NCBI RefSeq assembly: GCF_000758685.1
Contig: NZ_CP009286.1
Coordinates: 1,952,501-2,016,500, forward strand
Direction of reading: 5' to 3'
Origin: Paenibacillus stellifer
GTDB taxonomy: Bacteria; Bacillota; Bacilli; Paenibacillales; Paenibacillaceae
Length of the DNA stretch: 64,000 nucleotides
In this document: positions 1 to 8,537 of the stretch, in pieces
Numbering within the stretch: the first letter of the stretch is position 1
Layout of the letters: each line of letters opens with the position of its first letter
Translations under genes and position numbers: made by a program
The notes under the pieces: generated by a model
The model's database searches: none
The model's input: only the letters and a program-made list of their open reading frames with translations
Told to the model about the DNA's origin: nothing

Positions 1-759
1 TTGGAGACTCCCTCTAATCCGAGGTTGACCGTTCTGGATATCGAAGCAATCTCGAAAGCCTGCAAAGCCTATCAGCTCCCCGTTATTGTCGATAACACCT
101 TCATGAGTCCCTGCTTGCAGAAGCCTTTGGAGCTCGGGGCCGACGTTGTGGTACATAGCGCCACTAAATATATTAATGGTCACGGAGATGTCCTGGCGGG
201 ATTTGTAGTAGGCCAAAAAGACATCATCCAATTTATGAGAAAGAAGCTGATGGGCGATCTGGGGCAAAATTTAAATGCATGGGACGCATTCTTGATATTA
301 AGAGGAATGAAGACTATGGCCCTGCGGGTGGAGAGACATTGCAGCAATGCCCAGAAAATTGCCGAATACCTCGAGTCCCATCCTTTCATCGACAAAGTCT
401 TTTATCCAGGCTTGGCGTCGCATCCTCAATATGAACTGGCGCAAAAGCAAATGAAGGGGATGGGCGGGATTGTTTCTTTCGAAGTGAAAGGCGGATTAGT
501 TGAAGGGAAAAAATTAATCAACTCGCTGAGACTGGCGATGATTTCATTCAGCCTGGGAGATCCGGAAACTCTGGTTCAGCATCCGGCTTCGATGACTCAT
601 GCATCAATTCCACAAGAAGAGCGGTTGAAATTCGGGATAACGGATGGATTAATCCGCATTTCGGTAGGACTAGAGGATGCTGATGATATTATTCGGGATT
701 TCGATCAGGCTTTGTCCGCTCTGTTCTCCGATTCCGAAACCCAAATCATAACGAAATAA
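1..759 (+). CDS. Methionine gamma-lyase-like PLP enzyme (5' end outside window)
   Basis: This is the C-terminal two thirds of a Cys/Met-metabolism PLP-dependent enzyme (fold type I). The visible 252 residues hold the conserved Asp of the DNTF motif (about residue 31 here), the PLP-binding lysine in SATKYINGHGD (K56 here) and the C-terminal HPASMTH and RISVGLED motifs. Relatives are about 390-400 residues, so roughly 140 residues lie upstream and the TTG at base 1 is not the true start. The HPASMTH...RISVGLED region resembles methionine gamma-lyase most, which splits methionine into methanethiol, ammonia and 2-oxobutyrate. Cystathionine gamma-synthase or gamma-lyase cannot be excluded. It is followed 17 bases later by an M20 deacylase and a MetNIQ importer, which supports a role in catabolism of an imported sulfur amino acid. 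Confidence 0.85.
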   Translation: METPSNPRLTVLDIEAISKACKAYQLPVIVDNTFMSPCLQKPLELGADVVVHSATKYINGHGDVLAGFVVGQKDIIQFMRKKLMGDLGQNLNAWDAFLILRGMKTMALRVERHCSNAQKIAEYLESHPFIDKVFYPGLASHPQYELAQKQMKGMGGIVSFEVKGGLVEGKKLINSLRLAMISFSLGDPETLVQHPASMTHASIPQEERLKFGITDGLIRISVGLEDADDIIRDFDQALSALFSDSETQIITK

Positions 760-776
760 AAAGAGGGGGGAAGGCC

Positions 777-1946
777 GTGTCTAGCAGACAGCCGGATCAA
801 ATTGAACAAGCTTTAGGCAATCAATTGATTGAGGTTCGCCGAAATCTGCATCTTGAGCCTGAATTATCTTATGAAGAGTTTAGAACGACAGAGAAGCTCC
901 GGAAATGGCTGACAGATGCCGATATCCGTGTACTGGACCTCCCTTTGAAGACAGGACTCATTGCAGAAATCGGAGGCGGGGAGGGGCCGATCGTTGCCAT
1001 ACGCTGTGATATCGACGCCCTTCCGATTGAAGAACAGACGGGATTGCCTTTTGCTTCAAAGGTTCCAGGGAAAATGCATGCTTGCGGTCATGACTTTCAC
1101 ACGGCAACGATCTTAGGTGCCGCCTACCTGCTGAAAAATCGTGAAGCCGAGCTGCCCGGAACGGTCAGAGTGCTGTTTCAGCCGGCGGAAGAGACCGGAC
1201 ACGGGGCTGAAAGTGTCCTGGAATCAGGGGGGCTTGATGGTGTAGCAGCCATATTTGGCCTCCATAACTCTCCGGACTTGCCCACAAGATCATTTGGAAC
1301 GAGAACCGGCGCTTTAACGGCAGGGGTCGACCGGTTTGAGATTACAGTACAAGGGACCGGCGCTCATGCTGCAACACCGGAGAATGGTGTGGATGCCATC
1401 GTAACGGCGGCACAAATCATCACTTCGCTTCAAACTATTGTAAGCCGCCAGACCAGTGCCGGGGAGCCGGTTGTTCTAAGCGTAACCCGAATCAATGGAG
1501 GGTTCACCTGGAATGTGCTGCCGGAGATCGTTGAGCTGGAGGGCACCGTTCGAACTCATAATGAAGAGGTTCGCCGGATCATTCCGGATAAAATGACTCG
1601 CATTATAGAAGGAATTGCCGCAGCAGCCGGAGCAGAGGCGAAACTGCATTGGTATCCGGGGCCGCCGGCAACGATAAATGACGGATACTGGGCTGATTTT
1701 ACTAAAGAGATTGCACAGCAGGCAGGTTATGAGGTGTATGATATCCCTCCGCAAATGGGAGGTGAGGATTTCTCCTTGTACTTGCAGAAGATCCCGGGCG
1801 CTTTTGTAAATATCGGAACCGGTCCTGCTTATGCGCTTCATCATCCACGTTTTGATGTCGACGAGAAAGCATTGTTGCCGGCTGCCCAATATTTCGCTTT
1901 GTTGGCGGAGCAGGCGTTGGTGAGGCTGAAGGAGGAATTACGATGA
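777..1946 (+). CDS. M20-family amidohydrolase (N-acyl amino acid deacylase)
   Basis: A 389-residue M20D peptidase-family metal-dependent amidohydrolase, the usual length for the hippurate/N-acetyl-amino-acid hydrolase group. Visible family motifs are the metal-binding ACGHDFHTA (about residue 100), the PAEETGHGAE motif with the catalytic Glu (about residue 137), and a C-terminal MGGEDFS motif. Translation starts at GTG 777 behind an AGAGGGGGG ribosome binding site. Its stop overlaps the metN ATG (ATGA), so the two are translationally coupled. By analogy with the YxeP/SndA type enzymes of S-alkyl-cysteine salvage it may remove an acyl group from an imported N-acyl sulfur amino acid before the upstream lyase acts. 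The substrate is inference. Confidence 0.85.
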   Translation: MSSRQPDQIEQALGNQLIEVRRNLHLEPELSYEEFRTTEKLRKWLTDADIRVLDLPLKTGLIAEIGGGEGPIVAIRCDIDALPIEEQTGLPFASKVPGKMHACGHDFHTATILGAAYLLKNREAELPGTVRVLFQPAEETGHGAESVLESGGLDGVAAIFGLHNSPDLPTRSFGTRTGALTAGVDRFEITVQGTGAHAATPENGVDAIVTAAQIITSLQTIVSRQTSAGEPVVLSVTRINGGFTWNVLPEIVELEGTVRTHNEEVRRIIPDKMTRIIEGIAAAAGAEAKLHWYPGPPATINDGYWADFTKEIAQQAGYEVYDIPPQMGGEDFSLYLQKIPGAFVNIGTGPAYALHHPRFDVDEKALLPAAQYFALLAEQALVRLKEELR

Positions 1947-2986
1947 TTGAATTAAAGGATGTTCATAAGACCTATACCCGCAAAGGGATTTCGAATGAAG
2001 CTTTAAAAGAAATTAATCTAAGAGTGGAAAAAGGCGATATATTCGGGGTTATCGGCTATAGCGGTGCAGGAAAGAGCACATTGATCCGTCTCGTCAATTA
2101 CTTGGAGAAACCGACGAAAGGCAAGGTTTTCGTGGATGGCCATGATTTAGGCGAGTACAGCGTTAAAGAATTGCGTGCCGCCAAAAAGAACATCGGGATG
2201 ATCTTTCAGCATTTCAACCTGCTTGAATCGAAGAAAGTATTTGATAATGTGGCCATTCCCCTTGTTTTGACGAAGAAGAGCAAGGACGAAATCCGCAAGC
2301 GTGTTATGGAGCTGCTGGATTTTGTAGGATTGGCCGACAAGGCGGGCAGCTATCCAAGTGAACTGTCAGGCGGACAGAAGCAGCGTGTCGGGATTGCCAG
2401 AGCGCTAGCCTCGAACCCTTCCATTCTCCTGTGCGATGAAGCGACTTCCGCGCTGGACCCGCAGACGACGCGTTCCATTTTACAATTGTTGAAAAAAATC
2501 AATGCCGAATACAACATCACCATCATGATCATCACCCATGAAATGTCGGTCATTCAAGAGATTTGCAACAAGGTGGCGGTCATGGAGCAAGGACGGATTA
2601 TCGAGCAGGGAAGTGTTCTGGAGGTATTTGGACATCCCAAGCATCTGACCACCCAAAATTTTGTGAAAACCGTCATTCAGAACAGCATCACGGACAGTGT
2701 GCAAAAAACAATCAAAAGAGAACCGGGCAGCGGCATTTACAAGCTGGAATTTATCGGACAAGCCGCTTCGGAGCCCATCTTGTATAAATTGATTCGTTCC
2801 TATGATGTCGAGGTCAATATTCTGTTTGCCAACATGACCGAGATTGAAGAGACGACGCTCGGCAAAGTAATTATTCAGGTTAAAGGGGAGACAACCGAGG
2901 TGGACAAGGCTCTGTTCTTCCTGAAAAACAGTGGAGTCGGTGTGGAGGAGGTGGAGAAGCATGATGTCAACTACAGTTTCAACTGA
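1943..2986 (+). CDS. metN: Methionine-type ABC importer ATPase MetN
   Basis: ATP-binding subunit of a MetNIQ-type importer, 347 residues. It has a Walker A GYSGAGKST (about residues 37-45), the signature LSGGQKQR, Walker B ILLCDEATSALDP, and a C-terminal NIL domain (about residues 265-340), the ligand-sensing ACT-like domain that mediates trans-inhibition by methionine in characterised MetN proteins. It overlaps the upstream deacylase by 4 bases and the downstream permease gene by 26 bases. The cargo is probably methionine or a derivative such as an N-acyl or S-modified form, judged from its enzyme neighbours. Confidence 0.93.
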   Translation: MIELKDVHKTYTRKGISNEALKEINLRVEKGDIFGVIGYSGAGKSTLIRLVNYLEKPTKGKVFVDGHDLGEYSVKELRAAKKNIGMIFQHFNLLESKKVFDNVAIPLVLTKKSKDEIRKRVMELLDFVGLADKAGSYPSELSGGQKQRVGIARALASNPSILLCDEATSALDPQTTRSILQLLKKINAEYNITIMIITHEMSVIQEICNKVAVMEQGRIIEQGSVLEVFGHPKHLTTQNFVKTVIQNSITDSVQKTIKREPGSGIYKLEFIGQAASEPILYKLIRSYDVEVNILFANMTEIEETTLGKVIIQVKGETTEVDKALFFLKNSGVGVEEVEKHDVNYSFN

Positions 2987-3620
2987 TCAGTTCATGCAAG
3001 CGATCGTGGATACCCTGTATATGGTGGGGATGTCCTTGTTCGTGGGATCGTTAATTGGAATACCTATCGGGATCCTGCTTGTTGTTACCCGTCCGGGCGG
3101 GGTGCTGGAGAACAAAATCCTGTACGCCGTAATCAATCCCGTGATTAACATTGTCCGCTCCCTGCCATTTATCATATTGCTCGTCGCCATTATTCCGTTC
3201 ACCCGGTTCATTGTGCAGACTTCAATTGGGACGAACGCAGCGATTGTGCCGCTTATTATTTACATCGCACCTTACATCGGGCGGCTGGTAGAGAATTCCT
3301 TGCTTGAAGTAAACCCGGGAATTCTCGAAGCGGCAGAGTCGATGGGGGCAACACCGTTTCAGGTCATCCGGTATTTTTTATTACCCGAGGCCGTAGGATC
3401 GCTAATTCTGTCCTTGACGACTGCAACCATCGGTTTGATCGGTGCGACTGCGATGGCTGGAACGGTTGGCGGCGGCGGAGTCGGAGACTTGGCGATCGTA
3501 TATGGATACCAGCGGTTTGACACAGTTGTTGTCGTTGCCACCGTAATTATCCTGATTATTTTCGTCCAGGGCATTCAGTCATTTGGCAACACATTGGCGA
3601 GAAAGATTCGCCGCTATTAG
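2961..3620 (+). CDS. metI: Methionine-type ABC importer permease MetI
   Basis: Integral membrane permease of the MetNIQ importer, 219 residues with about five hydrophobic segments and the EAA loop region around EAAESMGATPFQVIRYFLLPEA. I chose ATG 2961, which follows a GGAGGAGGTGGAG stretch at 2944-2956. The longer reading from 2931 would add a charged leader encoded inside the end of metN. A second ATG directly follows at 2964. The overlap with metN implies translational coupling. Confidence 0.9.
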   Translation: MMSTTVSTDQFMQAIVDTLYMVGMSLFVGSLIGIPIGILLVVTRPGGVLENKILYAVINPVINIVRSLPFIILLVAIIPFTRFIVQTSIGTNAAIVPLIIYIAPYIGRLVENSLLEVNPGILEAAESMGATPFQVIRYFLLPEAVGSLILSLTTATIGLIGATAMAGTVGGGGVGDLAIVYGYQRFDTVVVVATVIILIIFVQGIQSFGNTLARKIRRY

Positions 3621-3648
3621 AGATTAACCTAGGGGAGGAGAATGACAA

Positions 3649-4683
3649 GTGAGTGAATGGAGCAAACAAGATCGGTTTCATGCTATTTTATCCGGTGAAA
3701 GAGCGGATCGTCCGATTGTCAGCGGCTGGCGCCATTTCATCGACAAAGAACAGAATGCGGAAGATCTGGCGGAGATAACGATTTCATTTACCAAAAAATA
3801 TGATTGGGATTGGGTCAAAATCAACCCGAGAGCAACGTATCTGGCTGAAGCCTGGGGCAACAAGTATGACTTTAAGGACTACCAGACGGTATTTCCCAGA
3901 CAGGAGACAACCGCTGTTCCAGCCGCTGCCAATCTTTGGGACCTTGATGTGAAAAAAGCTGCGGATTCAGCGCCATTATTGGAGCAGCTGGATGCGGTGC
4001 GGAAGATTCGCCAGGGGCTGCCGGATACTCCATTAATTCAAACCGTGTTTTCACCATTAACCGTTCTGCTGTTTATTGTAGGCCGATCCGCGTATGTGAC
4101 CAAAACGGTGTTCGGCATTGATCATCCGGTCACTCTGGAATCCGTGTTCACGGAGCACAGAGCGGCGGCGCATCACGCGCTGCATGCCATTTCATTAACC
4201 TTGGCCGATTATGTGCAAGAGCTGAAGCAAGCGGGATCAGACGGACTGTTCTACGCGGTGACAGGCACAGCCCATCCGGGATTGTTCGACGAAGCGATGT
4301 TTAATGAATTTTCCAGACCTTATGATTCCATTGTACTTGAAGCTGCGAGCTACGGGAAAAATGTTCTGCATACTTGCGGAGCTTATTCCCAGCCTGAAAA
4401 ATTTAACGATTACCGGATAGACGGGATCAGTTGGGACACGAAAGCCGAAGGAAATCCGGATCTGGATGCGGCTCTGACCGCAACCAAGGTAGGCGGCGTC
4501 GACCATGCTCTTTTTGCGGGAAATGACATTTCTCAAATTCAGCAGCAGGCCGAGGAAGCCTTGCAACTGATGAAGGACCAGCCTTTTATTCTCGCTCCCA
4601 ACTGCGCGATCCCGCTTAACGTAACCGATGAGGCGCTCTTGCAGTTGAAAAAATCCGTATCAGAAAAGGGGACAAAAGTATGA
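3649..4683 (+). CDS. URO-D family protein (uroporphyrinogen decarboxylase/methyltransferase fold)
   Basis: A 344-residue protein of the URO-D superfamily, which includes HemE and cobalamin-dependent methyltransferases (MtaA/MtbA/CmuA type). The C-terminal part carries the HTCGAYSQPEKF segment and the GISWDTKAEGNPDLDAAL segment that match the family's second half. There is no full set of HemE N-terminal substrate motifs, and haem genes are absent nearby, so HemE itself is unlikely. Starts at GTG 3649 after AGGGGAGGAG; the stop overlaps metQ by 4 bases. Sitting inside a MetNIQ operon, it may transfer or remove a methyl or other group from the imported compound. The Cys of HTCGAY would be the candidate zinc or thiol-binding residue. 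The substrate is unknown. Confidence 0.8.
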   Translation: MSEWSKQDRFHAILSGERADRPIVSGWRHFIDKEQNAEDLAEITISFTKKYDWDWVKINPRATYLAEAWGNKYDFKDYQTVFPRQETTAVPAAANLWDLDVKKAADSAPLLEQLDAVRKIRQGLPDTPLIQTVFSPLTVLLFIVGRSAYVTKTVFGIDHPVTLESVFTEHRAAAHHALHAISLTLADYVQELKQAGSDGLFYAVTGTAHPGLFDEAMFNEFSRPYDSIVLEAASYGKNVLHTCGAYSQPEKFNDYRIDGISWDTKAEGNPDLDAALTATKVGGVDHALFAGNDISQIQQQAEEALQLMKDQPFILAPNCAIPLNVTDEALLQLKKSVSEKGTKV

Positions 4684-5513
4684 AAAAGTTGTTGCTCATT
4701 ATGTTAGTCGGGGTTGTAGCATTGTTGTCGGCTTGCGGTAAAGACTCAAATTCAGGGGCCGCGACGGAAGAGAAGAAAGAGATTACCGTTGGATTTGGCG
4801 TCGGCACATATGAAGAGCAGTTCCGCCAATCGATTCTGCCGATTCTGGAGAAGAAGGGCTACAAGGTTAATATTAAAACCTTCTCCCAGAACATGCAGGT
4901 CAACCCGGCCATGAAGGAAGGCTCGATTGATGCAAGCATCTTCCAGAGCACGGCGTACATGGAGGCGATCAATAAAGAAATTGGCGCGGACATGGTTGGA
5001 ATCGCCTATGTGCCGGGAGCGCCGCAAGGTCTGTACTCTGTGAAGCACACCACACTCGATGATGTTAAAGACGGCACTACCGTTGCTGTTCCTAATGATC
5101 CGGTCAACCAGGAACGCGCACTTCGGATTCTGGAAGAACTTGGTTGGGTTAAGATTAAAGAGGGTGCAGGTGTAGAGGACTTTAACATCAATAGCATGGA
5201 GCCGGACAAGTACAACATTGATATTAAAATTCTGGACCCTGCCCAAATCCTCGTATCGCTGGAAGACGTTGATTATGGAGTCGTTAACGGTAATTACATT
5301 GCAAATGCCGGTAAAAAGATTACGGACGCGCTGAAAATCGAAAATACGCCAATGCAGCACAGAATCATCGTATCCATCAATAAGAAAGATGAGAACACGC
5401 AATGGGCCAAAGACCTGAAAGCAGCTTACGAGTCGCCGGAGTTTGAAGAATACATCAAGGGTATCGAAAAGTACGACGGATTCATTCTGCCTGAGGCTTG
5501 GAACAACAATTAA
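4680..5513 (+). CDS. metQ: Methionine-type ABC importer lipoprotein MetQ
   Basis: Substrate-binding lipoprotein of the NlpA/MetQ family, 277 residues. The N-terminus MKKLLLIMLVGVVALLSAC is a signal peptide with a lipobox LLSAC (lipidated Cys19). The mature part shows family segments such as the FSQNMQVNPAMKEGSIDASIFQ region and the VAVPNDPVNQERALRIL region. The ATG overlaps the preceding gene's TGA, and the protein completes the importer encoded by metN and metI, although one enzyme gene is inserted between permease and binding protein. It would bind the substrate outside the membrane. Confidence 0.92.
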   Translation: MKKLLLIMLVGVVALLSACGKDSNSGAATEEKKEITVGFGVGTYEEQFRQSILPILEKKGYKVNIKTFSQNMQVNPAMKEGSIDASIFQSTAYMEAINKEIGADMVGIAYVPGAPQGLYSVKHTTLDDVKDGTTVAVPNDPVNQERALRILEELGWVKIKEGAGVEDFNINSMEPDKYNIDIKILDPAQILVSLEDVDYGVVNGNYIANAGKKITDALKIENTPMQHRIIVSINKKDENTQWAKDLKAAYESPEFEEYIKGIEKYDGFILPEAWNNN

Positions 5514-5522
5514 AGTAAGGAA

Positions 5523-6338
5523 GTGGCTGAGTTGATCGAGGAACGGATTCACTTTATTGGCGGCGGACAAATGGCCGAGGCCATCATCCGCGCTATTGTA
5601 TCCAATCAGACGATATCTGCGGATCGAATTAGCGTAACGGATATCAATGAGGCGCGCCTTCAGTTTCTTGACAAGACTTATGGAGTGAATACGGACAGCT
5701 CCCAGGAGAAATTTCTGGCTGAGGCAGACTTGATTGTGATTGCGGTCCGGCCGCAGGACAATCTGGCTGCATTGGGACAAGCTGTACAGAAATCCGCTGC
5801 ATCCGCCGCCGCAATCGTGTCGATTGTGGCGGGTGTAACGATCGAGAAGCTGGCCGGCTTCTTTGGAGCTGAGCGTCCAATTGCCCGGGTCATTCCCAAT
5901 ACGTTGACCGACACGGGTTACGGCTACAGCGGGGTAGCGCTGAATGCGAACGCCAATCGGGAGCAGGTAGACGGCTTCCTAGGCGGATTCGGCAAAGTTC
6001 AATATCTGGACGAGGCCTTGATTGACATCTTCACCGGATTTGGCGTGGCTGGACCGAATTACATCTATTACTTCATTGAGTCACTTGCGGATGCCGGTGT
6101 GCTCGCCGGATTGCCGCGGGAACTGGCGTGGAACGTTGCATTGGAAAACTGCGTTGGAGCTGTTGCCATGCTGAAGCACACCGGACTACATCCAAGACAA
6201 CTGCTTGATATCAACAACTCACCCGGCGGTGTAGGCATTAACGGCCTGTATGAACTGAACAACAGCGATTTCGCTGCCGGCCTGCAGAGAAGTGTTCTGG
6301 CAGCCGTTAAGCGGACAACGGAGTTAGGGGCGAAATAA
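5523..6338 (+). CDS. Pyrroline-5-carboxylate reductase family protein (ProC-like)
   Basis: A 271-residue NAD(P)-dependent reductase of the ProC family. The N-terminal Rossmann motif IHFIGGGQMAEAI is at residues 8-20. The C-terminal half has the dimerisation helices with FGVAGPNYIYYFIESLADAG and the SPGGVGINGLYEL segment, the latter close to the family's SPGGTTI motif but altered. Starts at GTG 5523, nine bases after metQ. True ProC reduces pyrroline-5-carboxylate to proline. Its location in a sulfur amino acid uptake operon suggests a paralogue reducing another cyclic imine or imino acid, but ordinary proline synthesis is possible. Confidence 0.8.
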   Translation: MAELIEERIHFIGGGQMAEAIIRAIVSNQTISADRISVTDINEARLQFLDKTYGVNTDSSQEKFLAEADLIVIAVRPQDNLAALGQAVQKSAASAAAIVSIVAGVTIEKLAGFFGAERPIARVIPNTLTDTGYGYSGVALNANANREQVDGFLGGFGKVQYLDEALIDIFTGFGVAGPNYIYYFIESLADAGVLAGLPRELAWNVALENCVGAVAMLKHTGLHPRQLLDINNSPGGVGINGLYELNNSDFAAGLQRSVLAAVKRTTELGAK

Positions 6339-7102
6339 TGGCAAGCAAAAAATGGGATCATCTTGTTCATTATGTCAACGATCTGGACCAGCCGGTTGAA
6401 ATCTTCAGAGAGCATGGTTTGATTGCCTTCAGGGGAGGCTCGCATACGGATTGGGGAACTCATAATTCCTTAAGCTACTTTGGCTTGACCTATATCGAGT
6501 TTCTGGGCATCGAGAATCTAGAATTGGCAAAGGCGACGGAGCATAACCGTGTGGTGAAAGATGCGGTCGGCACATTGCCCGAGCATGAGGTTCTGAGCAG
6601 AGTCGTTATCCGGACCGATGACATTGAAGAAATGGCCGCTTCTTTGGAAGCGGCGGGCTTGAGCCTGTCTCCTATAATGGACGGCAAGCGTCTGGACAAC
6701 AAAGGCAGATTAATCGAGTGGCGAATGATGACGATTGACGGTGATTTTGGAGGACTGGTCTATCCGTTCGTTATTCAATGGAAAGGTTCGGATGATGAAC
6801 GATTGGAACGCTTAACGGCCTCCGGTGTTATTCAGCCCCATCCGGCCGGAAACGCCGAAATGAAAAGAGCAGTCTTCCATGTGTCCGATCCGGCAGCTGC
6901 TGCCGGGCACTGGGGAAGCTTGTTTGGCCTGACCGCCCTGGAGCCTGTAGACAAATCCGTCAGCCTTCAGATTGGCGACAAGTTTTTTGACTTCGTGCAA
7001 GGGGACGAGAACCAGTTCAAACAGGTGATTTTTGAAAGTGATGCTGCCCGGCTGAAAGGCAAGTCCATTCGGATTGGTGAAGGAGAATATGTTTTCGCAT
7101 AA
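6338..7102 (+). CDS. VOC/glyoxalase-like domain protein
   Basis: A 254-residue protein of the vicinal-oxygen-chelate superfamily, glyoxalase-like type. The N-terminal half (WDHLVHYVNDLDQPVEIF... then GGSHTDWGTHNSL) gives one VOC module with His residues near positions 7, 10 and 34, and a second module starts near residue 170 (KRAVFHVSDPAAAAGHW). It overlaps the ProC-like gene by one base and ends the operon, being followed by a terminator-like hairpin. VOC proteins catalyse isomerisations, dioxygenations or ring openings at a metal, or act as binding proteins. Function here is unknown. Confidence 0.75.
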   Translation: MASKKWDHLVHYVNDLDQPVEIFREHGLIAFRGGSHTDWGTHNSLSYFGLTYIEFLGIENLELAKATEHNRVVKDAVGTLPEHEVLSRVVIRTDDIEEMAASLEAAGLSLSPIMDGKRLDNKGRLIEWRMMTIDGDFGGLVYPFVIQWKGSDDERLERLTASGVIQPHPAGNAEMKRAVFHVSDPAAAAGHWGSLFGLTALEPVDKSVSLQIGDKFFDFVQGDENQFKQVIFESDAARLKGKSIRIGEGEYVFA

Positions 7103-7127
7103 TGGGCAATAGATCGACAACAGGAAG

Positions 7128-7168
7128 TGGCGATGCAGGGGTAGCTCCCTTGCACTCGCCATTTTTTG
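7128..7168 (+). terminator. Terminator of the metNIQ-type operon
   Basis: An imperfect stem (TGGCGATGCAGGG pairing with CCCTTGCACTCGCCA, with small bulges) followed by a run of six T. It begins about 25 bases after the VOC gene. Confidence 0.7.
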
Positions 7169-7257
7169 CTTCTCACAAGATGTTCTATCGCAGGATCTCA
7201 CACCTAATAACGACTGTCCGCCTCTTCTAAGGGCCTCATTCTAGGAACTTCCAGACC

Positions 7258-7275
7258 CTCGGTCCCGGGACCGAG
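7258..7275. promoter_or_regulatory. 18-bp perfect palindrome upstream of liaF
   Basis: CTCGGTCCCGGGACCGAG is a perfect inverted repeat that ends 98 bases before the liaF start. No T-tract follows, so it is unlikely to be a terminator. The LiaR regulator usually controls its own operon, so this is a candidate LiaR operator. That assignment is inference. Confidence 0.45.
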
Positions 7276-7373
7276 CCGGCTTTCCATCCCCCGGCGCTGT
7301 TCGAAGCAGGATGCTTGTTGTACACTGGATTCATAAGACGGAAGAACACACTAAATCAAAGGAGAAGTTGCAG

Positions 7374-8534
7374 ATGAGAAGACGAGTAGCCAGCCAGGTG
7401 TTCGGCGGTCTGATCCTTATAGGCATCGGCGTTCTGTTCCTGCTTCGGCAGTTGGGATATGTTTCATACGATATCGGTGATCTGTTCTCCGACTTCTGGC
7501 CGGTTATCCTGATCATTCTCGGTATTCAGGGACTGCTTAGAGGGTTGGAGCACGGTAGGGGCGGCTCCTTCATCGGCCCGCTGATCCTGCTGCTGATCGG
7601 GTTGTACTTCCTGGGCGACAATCTGGATGTCGTTGATTTGTCAGCCGGAGATTTCTTCACACTTCTGATCCCGCTTGCTCTGATCCTGGGCGGACTCAAG
7701 GTCATCTTCAAGCCGCGTCGTCCGGGGCCGCCCGCTCCCCCGCCTCCCGCGCCACAGAACTACTTCCCGCGAGAAGGTCAGGATATTGAGCCGCCGAAGC
7801 CGCTGGAGTCGACGCTGGACGATGAGTTTGAACGCAAGTTCGGAAATACGCGCATGGATGGCAAGAGCGGCGGCTCCGGAGTTTCATACGATAACGAAGG
7901 CCGTCGCCATGTCACCGACTGGGACCAATACTTGAGTAAAGATGAGGAAGATGAGGATCTTCAAGGCCCGCGGGACCCGTGGCAGGAGAAGAAAGAATGG
8001 GTTGAACGCCGCAGGCTGGATCGCGAGGAGCGGCATGAACGCAGACATCAGGAACGCGAGGAACGCCATGAACGCAGACATCAGGAGCGCCATGAGCGGA
8101 GAGCTTCTGCGCGAAGCGGTCACGGTCAGGACTGGGATTACGGCGATAACAAGGAGACGACGAACCGCTCCACTTTTATCGGCGATATCCACATGGGGCG
8201 CGAGCATTTTCAACTGAAGCATACGAACATTTCCCTGTTCATCGGCGATACCGTGCTCGATCTGACCAACGCCCAAATTCCATACGGCGAGACGAAGATC
8301 AATTTATCCGCATTCATCGGAGATCTCAAAGTCTACATTCCCGACGACATGGATCTCGGTATTTCCGTCAACAGCAGCTCCTTTATCGGGGACATGGATG
8401 TGCTGAACGAATCGCGAAGCGGCTTTATGAGCAGCCTTCAGTACAAAACCCCTTATTATAAGGAAGCCGGCAAAAAAATCCGCATTAACGTCAGCGCTTT
8501 TATCGGCGACATTAAAGTTAAGACGGTGGGGTGA
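7374..8534 (+). CDS. liaF: LiaF-like cell-envelope stress inhibitor, four-TM plus beta-repeat domain
   Basis: A 386-residue membrane protein. Four hydrophobic segments fill residues 10-115 (for example LIGIGVLFLLRQ and LIPLALILGGLKVIF). A Pro-rich linker and a strongly charged Arg/Glu/His stretch follow, then the C-terminal LiaF domain (DUF2154 type) with five FIGD motifs (TFIGD, LFIGD, AFIGD, SFIGD, AFIGD). In characterised systems LiaF keeps the LiaS kinase inactive until cell-wall antibiotics act. Start ATG 7374 follows AAAGGAG; a longer reading from 7311 lacks a ribosome binding site. The linker contains a near-perfect DNA repeat (8023-8100). First gene of liaF-liaS-liaR. Confidence 0.88.
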   Translation: MRRRVASQVFGGLILIGIGVLFLLRQLGYVSYDIGDLFSDFWPVILIILGIQGLLRGLEHGRGGSFIGPLILLLIGLYFLGDNLDVVDLSAGDFFTLLIPLALILGGLKVIFKPRRPGPPAPPPPAPQNYFPREGQDIEPPKPLESTLDDEFERKFGNTRMDGKSGGSGVSYDNEGRRHVTDWDQYLSKDEEDEDLQGPRDPWQEKKEWVERRRLDREERHERRHQEREERHERRHQERHERRASARSGHGQDWDYGDNKETTNRSTFIGDIHMGREHFQLKHTNISLFIGDTVLDLTNAQIPYGETKINLSAFIGDLKVYIPDDMDLGISVNSSSFIGDMDVLNESRSGFMSSLQYKTPYYKEAGKKIRINVSAFIGDIKVKTVG

Positions 8535-8537
8535 CGG

